Shown here in pieces: positions 49,732 to 57,175 of a stretch of DNA of 64,000 bases (within the stretch, counting starts at the first letter, position 1; each line of letters starts with the position of its first letter). Origin of the DNA: Caballeronia sp. Lep1P3 (GTDB taxonomy: Bacteria; Pseudomonadota; Gammaproteobacteria; Burkholderiales; Burkholderiaceae). Location: positions 1,240,001 through 1,304,000 of the forward strand of contig NZ_CP084265.1 of NCBI RefSeq assembly GCF_022879595.1, written 5' to 3'. The notes beneath the pieces were generated by a model. The model searched no databases. It had not been told where the DNA came from and saw nothing but the letters and a program-made list of their open reading frames with translations. The translations under genes were made by a program, and so were the position numbers.

Positions 49732-50679
49732 TCATGCGGCGGCAGTGTCGGGCAGCGCCGGATAACGCGCGAGCAAGCGCGCAATCGCCGTATCGAATGC
49801 CGTGCGCCGGCCGATGCCGAGCGCTTCCAGCCGCCCGGAATCCAGGTGGCAATTGCGCGGACGCGGCGTGGAGTCGGTCGGCTCACGCTGCGCGACGAGT
49901 TTCGCGTCCACCCCCAGCACGCGCGCAATGCGCCGGGCGATGTCAAATTTCGTCATCGGCTCGTCGCCGGACCATTGCGCGATGCCGGAAATCGTCGCGC
50001 CCCGCGCGTGATGCGCGAGCATGCCGCGGATCACGACGGCGACATCGGGCGTGTACGTGGGATAGCGCGTCGCCCACGCGTCCATCGCGGCAGACGGGTT
50101 CGAAGAATCGGCGGAGGCGACGATCGCGGGCGTCAGGCTCGTCACGGCCGATTCGCTCCAGTCGGCGACCGGCCCGTAAAGCAGCGGCAGGCGCAGCACG
50201 CAGGCGTTGGGATCCGACGCGAGAAGCGCGCGCTCGCCGTCGAGCTTGCTGCGGCCGTAGGCGTTGAGCGGCGCGGGCGCATCGTCGGGAAAGTAGGGCG
50301 GAGACGTGCCGTCGAAGACATAGTCCGTCGAAATCGACAACACCCATGCGCCGAGCGCGCGCGCCTCGCTGGCAATGATGCTCACCGCGTCGACGTTCAA
50401 CGCGCGGGCGAGCGCCGGATCGCGCTCGCAGACGTCCGGCCGGCGCTCCGCCGCCGCGACGACGATCGCGTGCGGCGTTTCCCGGCGCAGGAAGGCGCGC
50501 ACGGCTTCCGCGTCGCGGATATCGAGCGGGACGCTTTGCCCATCCGCGCGCCGATGCGCGGTGCGAACGACGCGCCAGTCCCGCGCATCGACGGCGTGCG
50601 CGAGTTCCGCGGCGACCGCGCGCCCGAGAAGCCCGGACGCGCCGATGAGCGCAACCGTGAAGCGTCCGTCGCGCTTCAT
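49732..50679 (-). CDS. RmlD-like sugar-nucleotide reductase / extended SDR
   Basis: This 315-residue extended short-chain dehydrogenase has the motif ALIGASGLLGRAVAAELA at the N-terminus, the active site Ser-Thr-Asp-Tyr in SISTDYVFDGTSPPYFPDD, and Tyr-x3-Lys in AYGRSKLDGE. The wording fits dTDP-4-dehydrorhamnose reductase or MAT2B. No rhamnose or LPS genes are close by, so the real substrate is open. Its ATG overlaps the stop of the copper chaperone by 4 bases, which suggests that the two are made from one message. Confidence 0.85.
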   Translation of the reverse strand: MKRDGRFTVALIGASGLLGRAVAAELAHAVDARDWRVVRTAHRRADGQSVPLDIRDAEAVRAFLRRETPHAIVVAAAERRPDVCERDPALARALNVDAVSIIASEARALGAWVLSISTDYVFDGTSPPYFPDDAPAPLNAYGRSKLDGERALLASDPNACVLRLPLLYGPVADWSESAVTSLTPAIVASADSSNPSAAMDAWATRYPTYTPDVAVVIRGMLAHHARGATISGIAQWSGDEPMTKFDIARRIARVLGVDAKLVAQREPTDSTPRPRNCHLDSGRLEALGIGRRTAFDTAIARLLARYPALPDTAAA

Positions 50680-50882
50680 GCCGATGCGACGCCGACCACG
50701 GTATAACCGGCTTCGTCGATGGCGTCCTTCAGCGCGGCTTCGGATTGCTCGGACTGCACCGCGACCTTGCCGCTCGCCAGATCGACGCGAACTTGCGCTT
50801 GCGGATCGATCTCCTGAATCGAGCGCGTGACGGCGGCCACGCAGTGTTGGCAGCTCATGCCTTGAACATCGAATTCGGTCAT
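50676..50882 (-). CDS. copZ: Heavy-metal-associated (CopZ-like) copper chaperone
   Basis: This 68-residue HMA-domain protein binds Cu(I) through the two Cys of MSCQHCVAAV at residues 9-18. It would deliver copper to a P-type ATPase or act as a buffer. The ATG at 50882 fits the family length. The gene is divergent from the CueR-type regulator, with a MerR-type operator between them. No CopA gene is seen in the window. The downstream SDR gene overlaps by 4 bases. Confidence 0.93.
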   Translation of the reverse strand: MTEFDVQGMSCQHCVAAVTRSIQEIDPQAQVRVDLASGKVAVQSEQSEAALKDAIDEAGYTVVGVASA

Positions 50883-50925
50883 GAAGGATTCCCTCTTGAA
50901 AATGAGTTGGACATCGACATCGTAT

Positions 50926-50946
50926 ACCTTGCCATTATGGGAAGGT
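50926..50946. promoter_or_regulatory. CueR-type operator between copZ and the regulator
   Basis: ACCTTGCC and GGGAAGGT form a 21-base imperfect dyad, very close to the CueR operators of copA and cueO in E. coli. MerR-family activators bind such dyads between -35 and -10 boxes that are too far apart. It lies 43 bases before copZ and 33 before the regulator. Confidence 0.8.
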
Positions 50947-50979
50947 GTAGAGTCGAACGGAAAAATCGAGGAGCACGCG

Positions 50980-51366
50980 ATGAACATTGGCGAAGCGGCC
51001 CGCGCGTCGGGCGTCACGGCGAAGATGATTCGCTACTACGAGAGTGTTGGACTTCTGACCCCGGTGAGCCGCACGTCGTCGGGATATCGCGTCTACGGCG
51101 AACAGGAAGTGCATGCGCTGCGCTTCGTGCGGCAGGCGCGGCGGCTCGGCTTTCTCGTAGAGGACATCCGCAAGCTGCTCGCGCTGTGGCAGGACCGCTC
51201 GCGCGCGAGCGCCGAAGTGAAGGCGATCGCGCTGGAACACGTCACCGAGCTGGATCGGCGCATCGCCGAACTGACGGATATGCGCGACACGCTTTCGCAC
51301 CTCGCAAGACACTGCCACGGCGATGAACGACCGGATTGCCCGATTTTAGACAAGTTGGCGCAATGA
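50980..51366 (+). CDS. cueR: CueR/HmrR-type MerR family copper regulator
   Basis: This 128-residue MerR-family protein has the helix-turn-helix MNIGEAARASGVTAKMIRYYE and the wing block SGYRVYGEQEVHALRFVRQA. The metal-binding Cys are in HCHGDERPDCPILD at the C-terminus, two Cys eight residues apart as in CueR. GAGGAG (50968-50973) supports the ATG at 50980, while the open frame upstream overlaps the operator. It should activate copZ when Cu(I) or Ag(I) is present. Confidence 0.92.
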   Translation: MNIGEAARASGVTAKMIRYYESVGLLTPVSRTSSGYRVYGEQEVHALRFVRQARRLGFLVEDIRKLLALWQDRSRASAEVKAIALEHVTELDRRIAELTDMRDTLSHLARHCHGDERPDCPILDKLAQ

Positions 51367-51471
51367 ATGCACCGAATTGGTGCTCAGACTAATGGCTGCG
51401 CACTATTCCGAACAGGAATGCACCGCATGCAACCAATTCACTACCGCCAGTCCAAGAACGCCGTTATACTT

Positions 51472-51499
51472 CGGGTTATCCCTAACACGGGTTATCCCT
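51472..51499 (+). repeat. Tandem 12-bp repeat before the DUF3563 gene
   Basis: CGGGTTATCCCT occurs twice, at 51472-51483 and 51488-51499, with the 4 bases AACA between. The period is 16 bases. A TATACT box lies two bases before the first copy (51465-51470). It may be a regulator site or part of the 5' leader; this is unassigned. Confidence 0.6.
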
Positions 51500-51540
51500 G
51501 ACCCGAACTGCCAGGGACAGCAAAATCCTTGGAGAACATC

Positions 51541-51687
51541 ATGTTTGCAATCCTGCTCGAAAAACTCAGCATCTGGTTTGAAGCCGCCGAACAGCGCCGC
51601 CGCGAGGAATATCTTGCGCAGTCGTCGGACGTAGCGCAGCTCGAAAAGCGCATCCGCTCGCTCGAGAACAACGGCTACAACTTCTAA
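51541..51687 (+). CDS. DUF3563 family micro-protein
   Basis: This 48-residue protein reads MFAILLEKLSIWFEAAEQ at the start and ends LENNGYNF. The helix EYLAQSSDVAQLEKRIRSLE is typical of DUF3563, found in many Burkholderiaceae. GGAGA lies about 9 bases before the ATG. The N-terminal third is amphipathic and might touch the membrane. No function is known. The gene is framed by a tandem repeat before it and a strong terminator after it, so it is a one-gene transcript. Confidence 0.88.
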   Translation: MFAILLEKLSIWFEAAEQRRREEYLAQSSDVAQLEKRIRSLENNGYNF

Positions 51688-51723
51688 GACGCCTCGCGCG
51701 ATACCACGCCAGACGCAGAACTC

Positions 51724-51753
51724 AAGCCCCGCATTGCGGGGCTTTGTTGTTTT
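51724..51753 (+). terminator. Rho-independent terminator after the DUF3563 gene
   Basis: A 9-bp stem (51724-51732 with 51736-51744) with a 3-base loop is followed by a T-rich tail. It lies 36 bases after the stop codon. It may also serve the convergent DUF305 gene. Confidence 0.85.
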
Positions 51754-51794
51754 CACGGCGGAATGTCAGCGCGTCGGCCGCGATCTCGAAGCCA

Positions 51795-52193
51795 TTACCG
51801 ATGCGCGGGATGCGCCGCCATCCACTGCTTCATGTAGGCGATTTCCTTGTCCTGAGCCGCGATGACGTCCTTCGCCAGCTTGCGCAACTTCGCGTCCTGG
51901 CCGTACTTCAATTCGATCTTCGCCATCGCCACAGCGCCCTCGTGATGCGGAATCATGTGTGCGACGAAGTCGCGGTCCGCGTCGCCCGTGTACTCGATGC
52001 CGGACATCGCTGACATCATCGCCTCGTCCGCGGATTGAAACGCCGCGGTCGAAGGCGCATCCGTCGCCGATTCGTCATGCTGCTCCACGTTCATCCCCGC
52101 CATGTTTCCGTGCGCGGGCGGTGCGTTCTGCGCGATGGCGCCAGCGCTGAACAGGACCATGAGCGCGGCAATGACGACACTCGTTTGTCTCAT
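51795..52193 (-). CDS. DUF305 family periplasmic protein
   Basis: This 132-residue protein has a signal peptide (MRQTSVVIAALMVLFSAGAIA, cleavage after AIA-Q). The DUF305 core reads DFVAHMIPHHEGAVAMAKIE, with the His cluster that in CopM binds copper, and ends in MKQWMAAHP. Met-rich and His-rich spots (AHGNMAGMNVEQHDE) add possible copper ligands. It is near the CueR-CopZ pair, though transcribed separately. Copper handling is inference from family and position. Confidence 0.88.
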   Translation of the reverse strand: MRQTSVVIAALMVLFSAGAIAQNAPPAHGNMAGMNVEQHDESATDAPSTAAFQSADEAMMSAMSGIEYTGDADRDFVAHMIPHHEGAVAMAKIELKYGQDAKLRKLAKDVIAAQDKEIAYMKQWMAAHPAHR

Positions 52194-52300
52194 CGGGATT
52201 TCCTCGAAAGGGCGGTTACGGGGTGAAGCGCCTAGCCTAAAGGTTGCCACCGGGGTAAGGTAAAGCCGTTTTGTCTAAAGAAGCGGACAAGGGACAACCG

Positions 52301-52660
52301 ATGCAAGCGCATATCCCCGAGGGAACGAAGATCCGTCACCGCAGATTCGTCGCGATCGCGCCGCGCTTCGGCGCTTTTCTCGCTTCGTGTTTCTTGTGTC
52401 CGCTTGCGCAGGCCGTACCGGGCGGCGAACCGCTCGTGCTCGACACGCAAGCCGGCATTCACAGCGGTGCCGGCGGGACGATTCTGCAGAGCGCGCCGCT
52501 CGGTGCGGCCGGCATGGTGCCCATGGCGACGTTGCCGGGACTTAAGCAGGAGCAGCAGCCCATCGTCGTTTCGCCGTATGTCGAATATGGCGGCCAGAGC
52601 ACGACGCCCGCGACCAACAGCGGGAAGCATCGGCGGAAACCGCGCGCGCCGTATCCTTGA
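52301..52660 (+). CDS. Small secreted protein of unknown function
   Basis: This 119-residue protein shows a basic stretch followed by a hydrophobic run that ends in PLAQA, which is a likely signal peptide with a long n-region (about residues 1-40). The mature part is Gly/Pro/Ala/Gln-rich and ends with a basic tail (SGKHRRKPRAPYP). I do not recognise the family. The ATG at 52301 has AAGGGA upstream; a TTG ten codons before it is an alternative. It lies divergent from the DUF305 gene and converges on rlmJ. Confidence 0.6.
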   Translation: MQAHIPEGTKIRHRRFVAIAPRFGAFLASCFLCPLAQAVPGGEPLVLDTQAGIHSGAGGTILQSAPLGAAGMVPMATLPGLKQEQQPIVVSPYVEYGGQSTTPATNSGKHRRKPRAPYP

Positions 52661-52682
52661 GCACGCGTTTTTTCGCGCGCAC

Positions 52683-53528
52683 TTAATCTGCGCGGTGCTC
52701 GAGCTTGAACGACGCGCTCGCGTCCTGACCGAGTGCATCGACGAGAAAGGGCAGCGCCTGCTTCAGTTCGCCCGCGAGCTTGTATGGCGGATTCAATATG
52801 AACATGCCGCTTCCGAAAAGTCCCAGACCGTCCGCGGGCGGCGCCTTGACGGTGAGCGTGGCGTGCAGCCATCCATTTGGCTGAATGGCTTTCAGTTGTT
52901 CCGCGAAGCGCTGTGATTCCATGCGCGCGACCTGTGGATACCAGACCGCGTAGGTGCCCGTGGCGAACCGCTTGAGGCACTCGCCGAGGCACGCGAGCGT
53001 GCGCGCGTAGTCGCGCTTGTCCTCATACGATGGATCGATCAGCACCAGCGCGCGGCGCGGCGGCGGAGGAAGAATGGCCTTGATGCCCTCGAAGCCGTCG
53101 CTGTCGTAGATCATCGCGCGCCGGCCGGCGTCGCGGAAATTGTGGCGCAGCACGTCGATTTCCGTACTGTGCAGCTCGAAAAGCCGCATGCGGTCCTGCT
53201 CGCGCATTGCGCGCCACGCGAGGTAGGGCGAGCCGGGATAGAAACGCAGGCTGCCGTCCGGATTCAGCGCTCTCACTTCATCGACATATTCGGCGAGAAG
53301 CGGCGGCAAGTCGGCGCGATCCCACAAACGGGCGATGCCCGATTCGAATTCGGCATTCTTCGCGGCGAACCCTTCGGTGAGCGAGTACACGCCGGCCCCG
53401 GAGTGCGTATCGATGTACCAGTACGATTTGTCCTTCAGGCCCAGATAGTGAAGCATCTGGATGACGAGCGCGTGCTTGAGCACATCGGCGTGATTGCCCG
53501 CATGGAAGCCGTGACGGTAACTGAGCAT
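52683..53528 (-). CDS. rlmJ: 23S rRNA (adenine(2030)-N6)-methyltransferase RlmJ
   Basis: RlmJ methylates A2030 of 23S rRNA. The 281-residue protein starts MLSYRHGFHAGNHADVLKH, the classic RlmJ N-terminus, and has the SAM-binding YIDTHSGAGVY and the catalytic block VLIDPSYEDKRDY (DPPY type, here DPSY). NPPYKLAGELKQALPFL near the C-terminus is also typical. The ATG at 53528 fits the family start. Confidence 0.95.
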   Translation of the reverse strand: MLSYRHGFHAGNHADVLKHALVIQMLHYLGLKDKSYWYIDTHSGAGVYSLTEGFAAKNAEFESGIARLWDRADLPPLLAEYVDEVRALNPDGSLRFYPGSPYLAWRAMREQDRMRLFELHSTEIDVLRHNFRDAGRRAMIYDSDGFEGIKAILPPPPRRALVLIDPSYEDKRDYARTLACLGECLKRFATGTYAVWYPQVARMESQRFAEQLKAIQPNGWLHATLTVKAPPADGLGLFGSGMFILNPPYKLAGELKQALPFLVDALGQDASASFKLEHRAD

Positions 53529-53675
53529 GACGTTTAGCCCGCAAGAGCGATGAAAGGGCGAAAGCGCTGCATTGTAGCGGAGCGCGTGCCTGCGGCTTTG
53601 CAGCCCCGGCGCGCGGCTGCGGTGCGCTGCTTCGTTCATGCACAATAGCCTTTCCAGGTCGTGCCGGAACAGTCG

Positions 53676-53732
53676 GCCGAATGGCCTAGGCGCTTTCGTC
53701 ATCCGCGCGCGAATCTTCCTAGGCCGAACGGC
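53676..53732. repeat. Imperfect inverted repeat before bdhA
   Basis: GCCGAATGGCCTAGG (53676-53690) and CCTAGGCCGAACGGC (53718-53732) are inverted copies with three mismatches, about 42 bases centre to centre. They lie in the 262-base region between the divergent rlmJ and bdhA genes. They may be an operator; no regulator is known. Confidence 0.45.
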
Positions 53733-53790
53733 CAGCTTGATGGCCGCGCCCATCGCATGTTGTCATTCAGTCACCCCAACGGAGGTTTGC

Positions 53791-54585
53791 ATGTCACAGA
53801 ACGGTAAGCTCGACGGCAAGACGGCAGTGGTCACGGGCGCGGCAAGCGGCATCGGCCGCGCGATCGCGTTCACGCTCGCGGGCGCCGGAGCAGCGGTCGC
53901 CATCGCGGACCTGAATCAGGCCGGCGCGGATGCCGTTGCGGAGGAAATCCGCGGAAAAGGCGGAAAAGCCATCGGCATCGCGATGGACGTGACGGACGAA
54001 GCGGCCGTGGACCAGGGCATCGACCGAGTGGCGGCGGAACTCGGCTCGGTGGACATCCTCGTGTCGAATGCGGGCATTCAGATCGTCAATCCGATCGAGA
54101 ACTACGCGTATGCGGACTGGAAGAAGATGATGGCGATCCACGTCGACGGCGCGTTTCTCACCACGCGCGCGGCGCTCCGACACATGTACAAGGACGACCG
54201 CGGCGGCGTGGTCATCTACATGGGTTCGGTGCATTCGCATCAGGCATCGCCGCTGAAATCCGCTTACGTGACGGCCAAGCACGGCTTGCTCGGGCTCGCG
54301 CGCGTGCTCGCCAAGGAAGGCGCGCCCCATAACGTGCGCTCGCATGTCGTTTGTCCGGGCTTCGTGCGCACGCCGCTCGTCGACAAGCAGATACCCGAAC
54401 AGGCGAAGGAACTGGGCATCAGCGAAGAAGAGGTCATCAAGCGGGTGATGCTGGGCGGTACGGTGGATGGCGTCTTCGCCACCGTGGAGGACGTCGCGCA
54501 GACGGTTCTTTTCCTGTCGACCTTCGAAACGGCCGCGCTGACCGGGCAATCGTTCGTCGTGAGCCACGGCTGGTACATGCAATAG
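53791..54585 (+). CDS. bdhA: 3-hydroxybutyrate dehydrogenase
   Basis: This 264-residue classical short-chain dehydrogenase oxidises 3-hydroxybutyrate to acetoacetate with NAD. The motif TGAASGIGR is near residue 17; the catalytic Ser lies in [14 protein letters not shown] and Tyr-x3-Lys in [12 protein letters not shown]. The C-terminal [12 protein letters not shown] is the typical end of BdhA. GGAGG at 53781-53785 supports the ATG. The next gene encodes a patatin 14 bases after. It fits a role in polyhydroxybutyrate use. Confidence 0.93.
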   Translation: MSQNGKLDGKTAVVTGAASGIGRAIAFTLAGAGAAVAIADLNQAGADAVAEEIRGKGGKAIGIAMDVTDEAAVDQGIDRVAAELGSVDILVSNAGIQIVNPIENYAYADWKKMMAIHVDGAFLTTRAALRHMYKDDRGGVVIYMGSVHSHQASPLKSAYVTAKHGLLGLARVLAKEGAPHNVRSHVVCPGFVRTPLVDKQIPEQAKELGISEEEVIKRVMLGGTVDGVFATVEDVAQTVLFLSTFETAALTGQSFVVSHGWYMQ

Positions 54586-54599
54586 AGGGATAGCGCGCA

Positions 54600-55817
54600 A
54601 TGTCCGAAATCGCAAGCAACGAACGGCTGCAACGGGAACTGAGTCCGGAAGAAGCGCCCATCGCGCAGAAGCGCATCGCCTTGCCGCCCTACGAGACCGT
54701 TGCGCTTCTGCTGCAAGGCGGCGGCGCGCTCGGCGCCTATCAGGCGGGCGTTTATCAAGGGCTGAACGAAGCTGACATCCATCCGAACTGGATCGCCGGT
54801 ATCTCTATCGGCGCGCTCAACACGGCAATCATCGCGGGCAATGCGCCCGAGCATCGCGTGGCGCGGCTGCTGGAGTTCTGGGAAACGATCTGTCAGCCGG
54901 CCTTCGGCTTCCCGCTGCCCGCGTTCGTCGAGCGGGCGTTTTTCGATTCCACCGACGAAATCCGCAAGGCATTCACCGCGCTGCAGGCGTTCGACGCGCT
55001 CGTCGAAGGGCAAAAGGGCTTCTTTGTTCCGCGCTTTCCGCCGCCATCGGCGGTGACCGCAACCTCGCCCAATACCGCGAGCTATTACGACACGACGCCG
55101 CTCAAGGCCACGCTCGAGCGTCTGTGCGACTTCGACCGCATCAATTCCGGCGAAACGCGGGTTTCGGTTGGCGCGGTGAACGTCGAAACGGGCAACTTCG
55201 CCTATTTCGACAACACGCAAATGCAACTGCGCGCAGAGCATTTCATGGCGTCCGGTGCGCTGCCGCCGGGTTTCGCGGCGGTGGAAATCGACGGAAAGTT
55301 CTACTGGGACGGCGGCCTCATGTCTAATACGCCGCTCTACGAAATCGCGCAGGCCACGCCGCGACGCGACACGCTCGCGTTTCAGGTCGATCTCTGGAGC
55401 GCGCGCGGGCCGGCGCCCGACAGCATCGTCGATGTGATGGGACGCATCAAGGACGTGCAGTACTCGAGCCGCACGCGCCTCGTCACCGATGAGATGCATC
55501 GCGCGCAGCGTTATCGCAATGTGCTGCAGCACGTCCTCGACCTCGTGCCGGAGGCGCTTCGCGAGACCGACGAATGGTGCCGCCGTGCCGCCGAACTGGC
55601 GTGTTCGAAGCGCTACAACGTCATCCACCTGATCTACCGTCAGAAGGAATACGAGGGCCATTACAAGGACTACCAGTTCGGCCTCTCCACCATGCGCGAG
55701 CACTGGGAAAGCGGTCTCTCCGACATTCGCCGCACGCTTTCGCATCGCGACTGGCTCGAAATGCCCAACGGGGAAAGCGGCTTCGTCACGCACGACATCC
55801 ACCGCGCGCAAGGCTGA
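54600..55817 (+). CDS. Patatin-like phospholipase family protein
   Basis: This 405-residue hydrolase has the patatin oxyanion motif LLQGGGALGAYQAGVYQGL, the nucleophile Ser in GISIGALN, and the catalytic Asp in DGGLMSNTP, so the Ser-Asp dyad is complete. The C-terminal 110 residues match the DUF3734 extension. It should cleave an ester of a lipid. No signal peptide is seen. Coexpression with bdhA suggests a link with polyhydroxybutyrate granules or membrane lipid turnover, which is inference. Confidence 0.9.
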   Translation: MSEIASNERLQRELSPEEAPIAQKRIALPPYETVALLLQGGGALGAYQAGVYQGLNEADIHPNWIAGISIGALNTAIIAGNAPEHRVARLLEFWETICQPAFGFPLPAFVERAFFDSTDEIRKAFTALQAFDALVEGQKGFFVPRFPPPSAVTATSPNTASYYDTTPLKATLERLCDFDRINSGETRVSVGAVNVETGNFAYFDNTQMQLRAEHFMASGALPPGFAAVEIDGKFYWDGGLMSNTPLYEIAQATPRRDTLAFQVDLWSARGPAPDSIVDVMGRIKDVQYSSRTRLVTDEMHRAQRYRNVLQHVLDLVPEALRETDEWCRRAAELACSKRYNVIHLIYRQKEYEGHYKDYQFGLSTMREHWESGLSDIRRTLSHRDWLEMPNGESGFVTHDIHRAQG

Positions 55818-55827
55818 CGGGCGCCAC

Positions 55828-55858
55828 GGGCGTCCGGGCGCGCTCGGACGCCCCTTTG
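55828..55858 (+). terminator. Probable terminator after the patatin gene
   Basis: A 9-bp GC-rich stem (55828-55836 with 55845-55853) with an 8-base loop is followed by CTTTGT. The T run is short. Confidence 0.6.
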
Positions 55859-55940
55859 TATAATCCGAGCGCATCGGGGGCGCGCGGGTTGGCCCGTCCG
55901 CCGTCCGCCGTCGCAACACTCATTTATTCGTCCCTGCTCG

Positions 55941-56423
55941 ATGAACTCGATCGCCGTCTGCTTCGTGTGCCTCGGCAACATCTGCCGGTCGCCCAGCGCC
56001 GAAGCAGTCATGCGCGCGCTCGTCGAGGAGGCGAAACTGGCGGACCGCATCGTCATCGATTCGGCGGGAACGGGCGACTGGCACATCGGTCAGCCGCCCG
56101 ACGAGCGCGCGCAGCGCGCGGCCAGAAAGCGCGGCTACGACCTGTCGAACCTGCGCGGCCGTCAGGTCGCGGCGGACGATTTCGCCCGCTTCGATCTCTT
56201 CATCGTCATGGATGACGCCAACGCCGCCGCGCTCGCGTCGGTCTGCCCCGCGCAGTACCGCGACAAGATCCGCCTGCTCATGGAGTTCGCCGCGCGCGAC
56301 GACAGCCGCGTCGTCGTCGATCCCTATTTCGGCGGCGACGATGGCTTCGAGCGCGTGCTCGACCAGTGCGAGGACGCCTGCGAGGGCTTGCTCAAGGCGC
56401 TGCGGACGCAGCTCGTCGCGTAA
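55941..56423 (+). CDS. Low-molecular-weight protein tyrosine phosphatase
   Basis: This 160-residue enzyme has the P-loop VCLGNICRSP at residues 9-18 (C-x5-R-S) and the acid loop VVDPYFGGDDGFERV. It removes phosphate from Tyr-phosphorylated proteins. Free-standing LMW phosphatases next to capsule kinases are well known, but no kinase or polysaccharide gene is near here. It lies 141 bases before iscR on the same strand. The neighbourhood with isc looks conserved in Burkholderiaceae, though I see no functional reason. Confidence 0.93.
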   Translation: MNSIAVCFVCLGNICRSPSAEAVMRALVEEAKLADRIVIDSAGTGDWHIGQPPDERAQRAARKRGYDLSNLRGRQVAADDFARFDLFIVMDDANAAALASVCPAQYRDKIRLLMEFAARDDSRVVVDPYFGGDDGFERVLDQCEDACEGLLKALRTQLVA

Positions 56424-56495
56424 CGCCCGGCCCCGCGCCGCGCGGCCGACGCCGCGTGGAAAAAGTCCCGTAAATCGCTACATATTCCGCCCGGG

Positions 56496-56520
56496 ATACT
56501 TGACTAAAACTGTGGGATAT
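56496..56520 (+). promoter_or_regulatory. IscR type 1 site, distal copy
   Basis: ATACTTGACTAAAACTGTGGGATAT fits the 25-base type 1 IscR consensus at most positions. Its TTGACT (56500-56505) is also the likely -35 box of iscR, with TATACT (56522-56527) as -10 after 16 bases. Binding of [2Fe-2S]-IscR would block the polymerase. Confidence 0.8.
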
Positions 56521-56522
56521 TT

Positions 56523-56547
56523 ATACTTGACGAAAATCATCGAGTAT
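56523..56547 (+). promoter_or_regulatory. IscR type 1 site, proximal copy
   Basis: A second 25-base site begins ATACTTGACG and ends ATCGAGTAT, 27 bases after the start of the first. It overlaps the -10 box and lies 17 bases before the iscR ATG. Two tandem sites match the feedback control of iscR known from E. coli. Confidence 0.8.
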
Positions 56548-56564
56548 TAGCGTTCGCCCCCATT

Positions 56565-57092
56565 ATGAGACTCACCACGAAAGGCCGTTTCGCCGTCACG
56601 GCGATGATCGACCTGGCGTTGCGCCAGGAGCAGGGCCCGGTGACGCTGGCAGGCATCAGTCAGCGCCAGCGCATCTCGCTGTCCTACCTCGAACAGTTGT
56701 TCGGCAAGCTGCGGCGGCACGAAATCGTTGAGTCGGTGCGCGGGCCGGGCGGCGGGTACAACCTTGCGCGCCGCGCGGAAAACGTCACGGTCGCCGACAT
56801 CATCATCGCGGTGGACGAGCCGATCGACGCCACGCAATGCGGCGGCAAGGGCACCTGCGAAGGCACCAAGCAGCACGACGGCCACTGCATGACGCATGAA
56901 CTTTGGGCGACGCTCAATCAGAAGATGGTCGAGTATCTCGATTCCGTCTCGCTGAAGGATCTGGTCGACCAGCAGCGCGCGCGCGAAGGCTCCGCTGCGG
57001 TGCTGCGCGACCGGCGCGCGGAACCGGCGGGCGTCGAGGCCGCGCGTATCGTGCCCAAGGGTCCGAATTCCATTTTCAATCTGGCTGGCTGA
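56565..57092 (+). CDS. iscR: Fe-S cluster regulator IscR
   Basis: IscR (175 residues, Rrf2 family) senses [2Fe-2S] clusters and represses its own operon. MRLTTKGRFAVTAMIDLAL at the start and RGPGGGYNLARRAE in the wing are diagnostic. The three Cys ligands lie in QCGGKGTCEGTKQHDGHC with the His in MTHELW just after. The C-terminal 30 residues are Ala/Arg-rich and extend past the E. coli protein. Two IscR boxes are directly upstream. Confidence 0.97.
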   Translation: MRLTTKGRFAVTAMIDLALRQEQGPVTLAGISQRQRISLSYLEQLFGKLRRHEIVESVRGPGGGYNLARRAENVTVADIIIAVDEPIDATQCGGKGTCEGTKQHDGHCMTHELWATLNQKMVEYLDSVSLKDLVDQQRAREGSAAVLRDRRAEPAGVEAARIVPKGPNSIFNLAG

Positions 57093-57175
57093 CCTGGGCC
57101 GCCGCGCGCGCACCGTTCGCAGCGCGGCGACGAGCGGCAAGCCACACGATTTGACCGATTTTCCCGGAGCGATTG

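Noticed and set aside
51472..51499. Start of a CRISPR array
   Set aside because: There are only two copies of 12 bases with a 4-base gap. Array repeats are longer, with spacers of 30 or more, and no cas gene is present.
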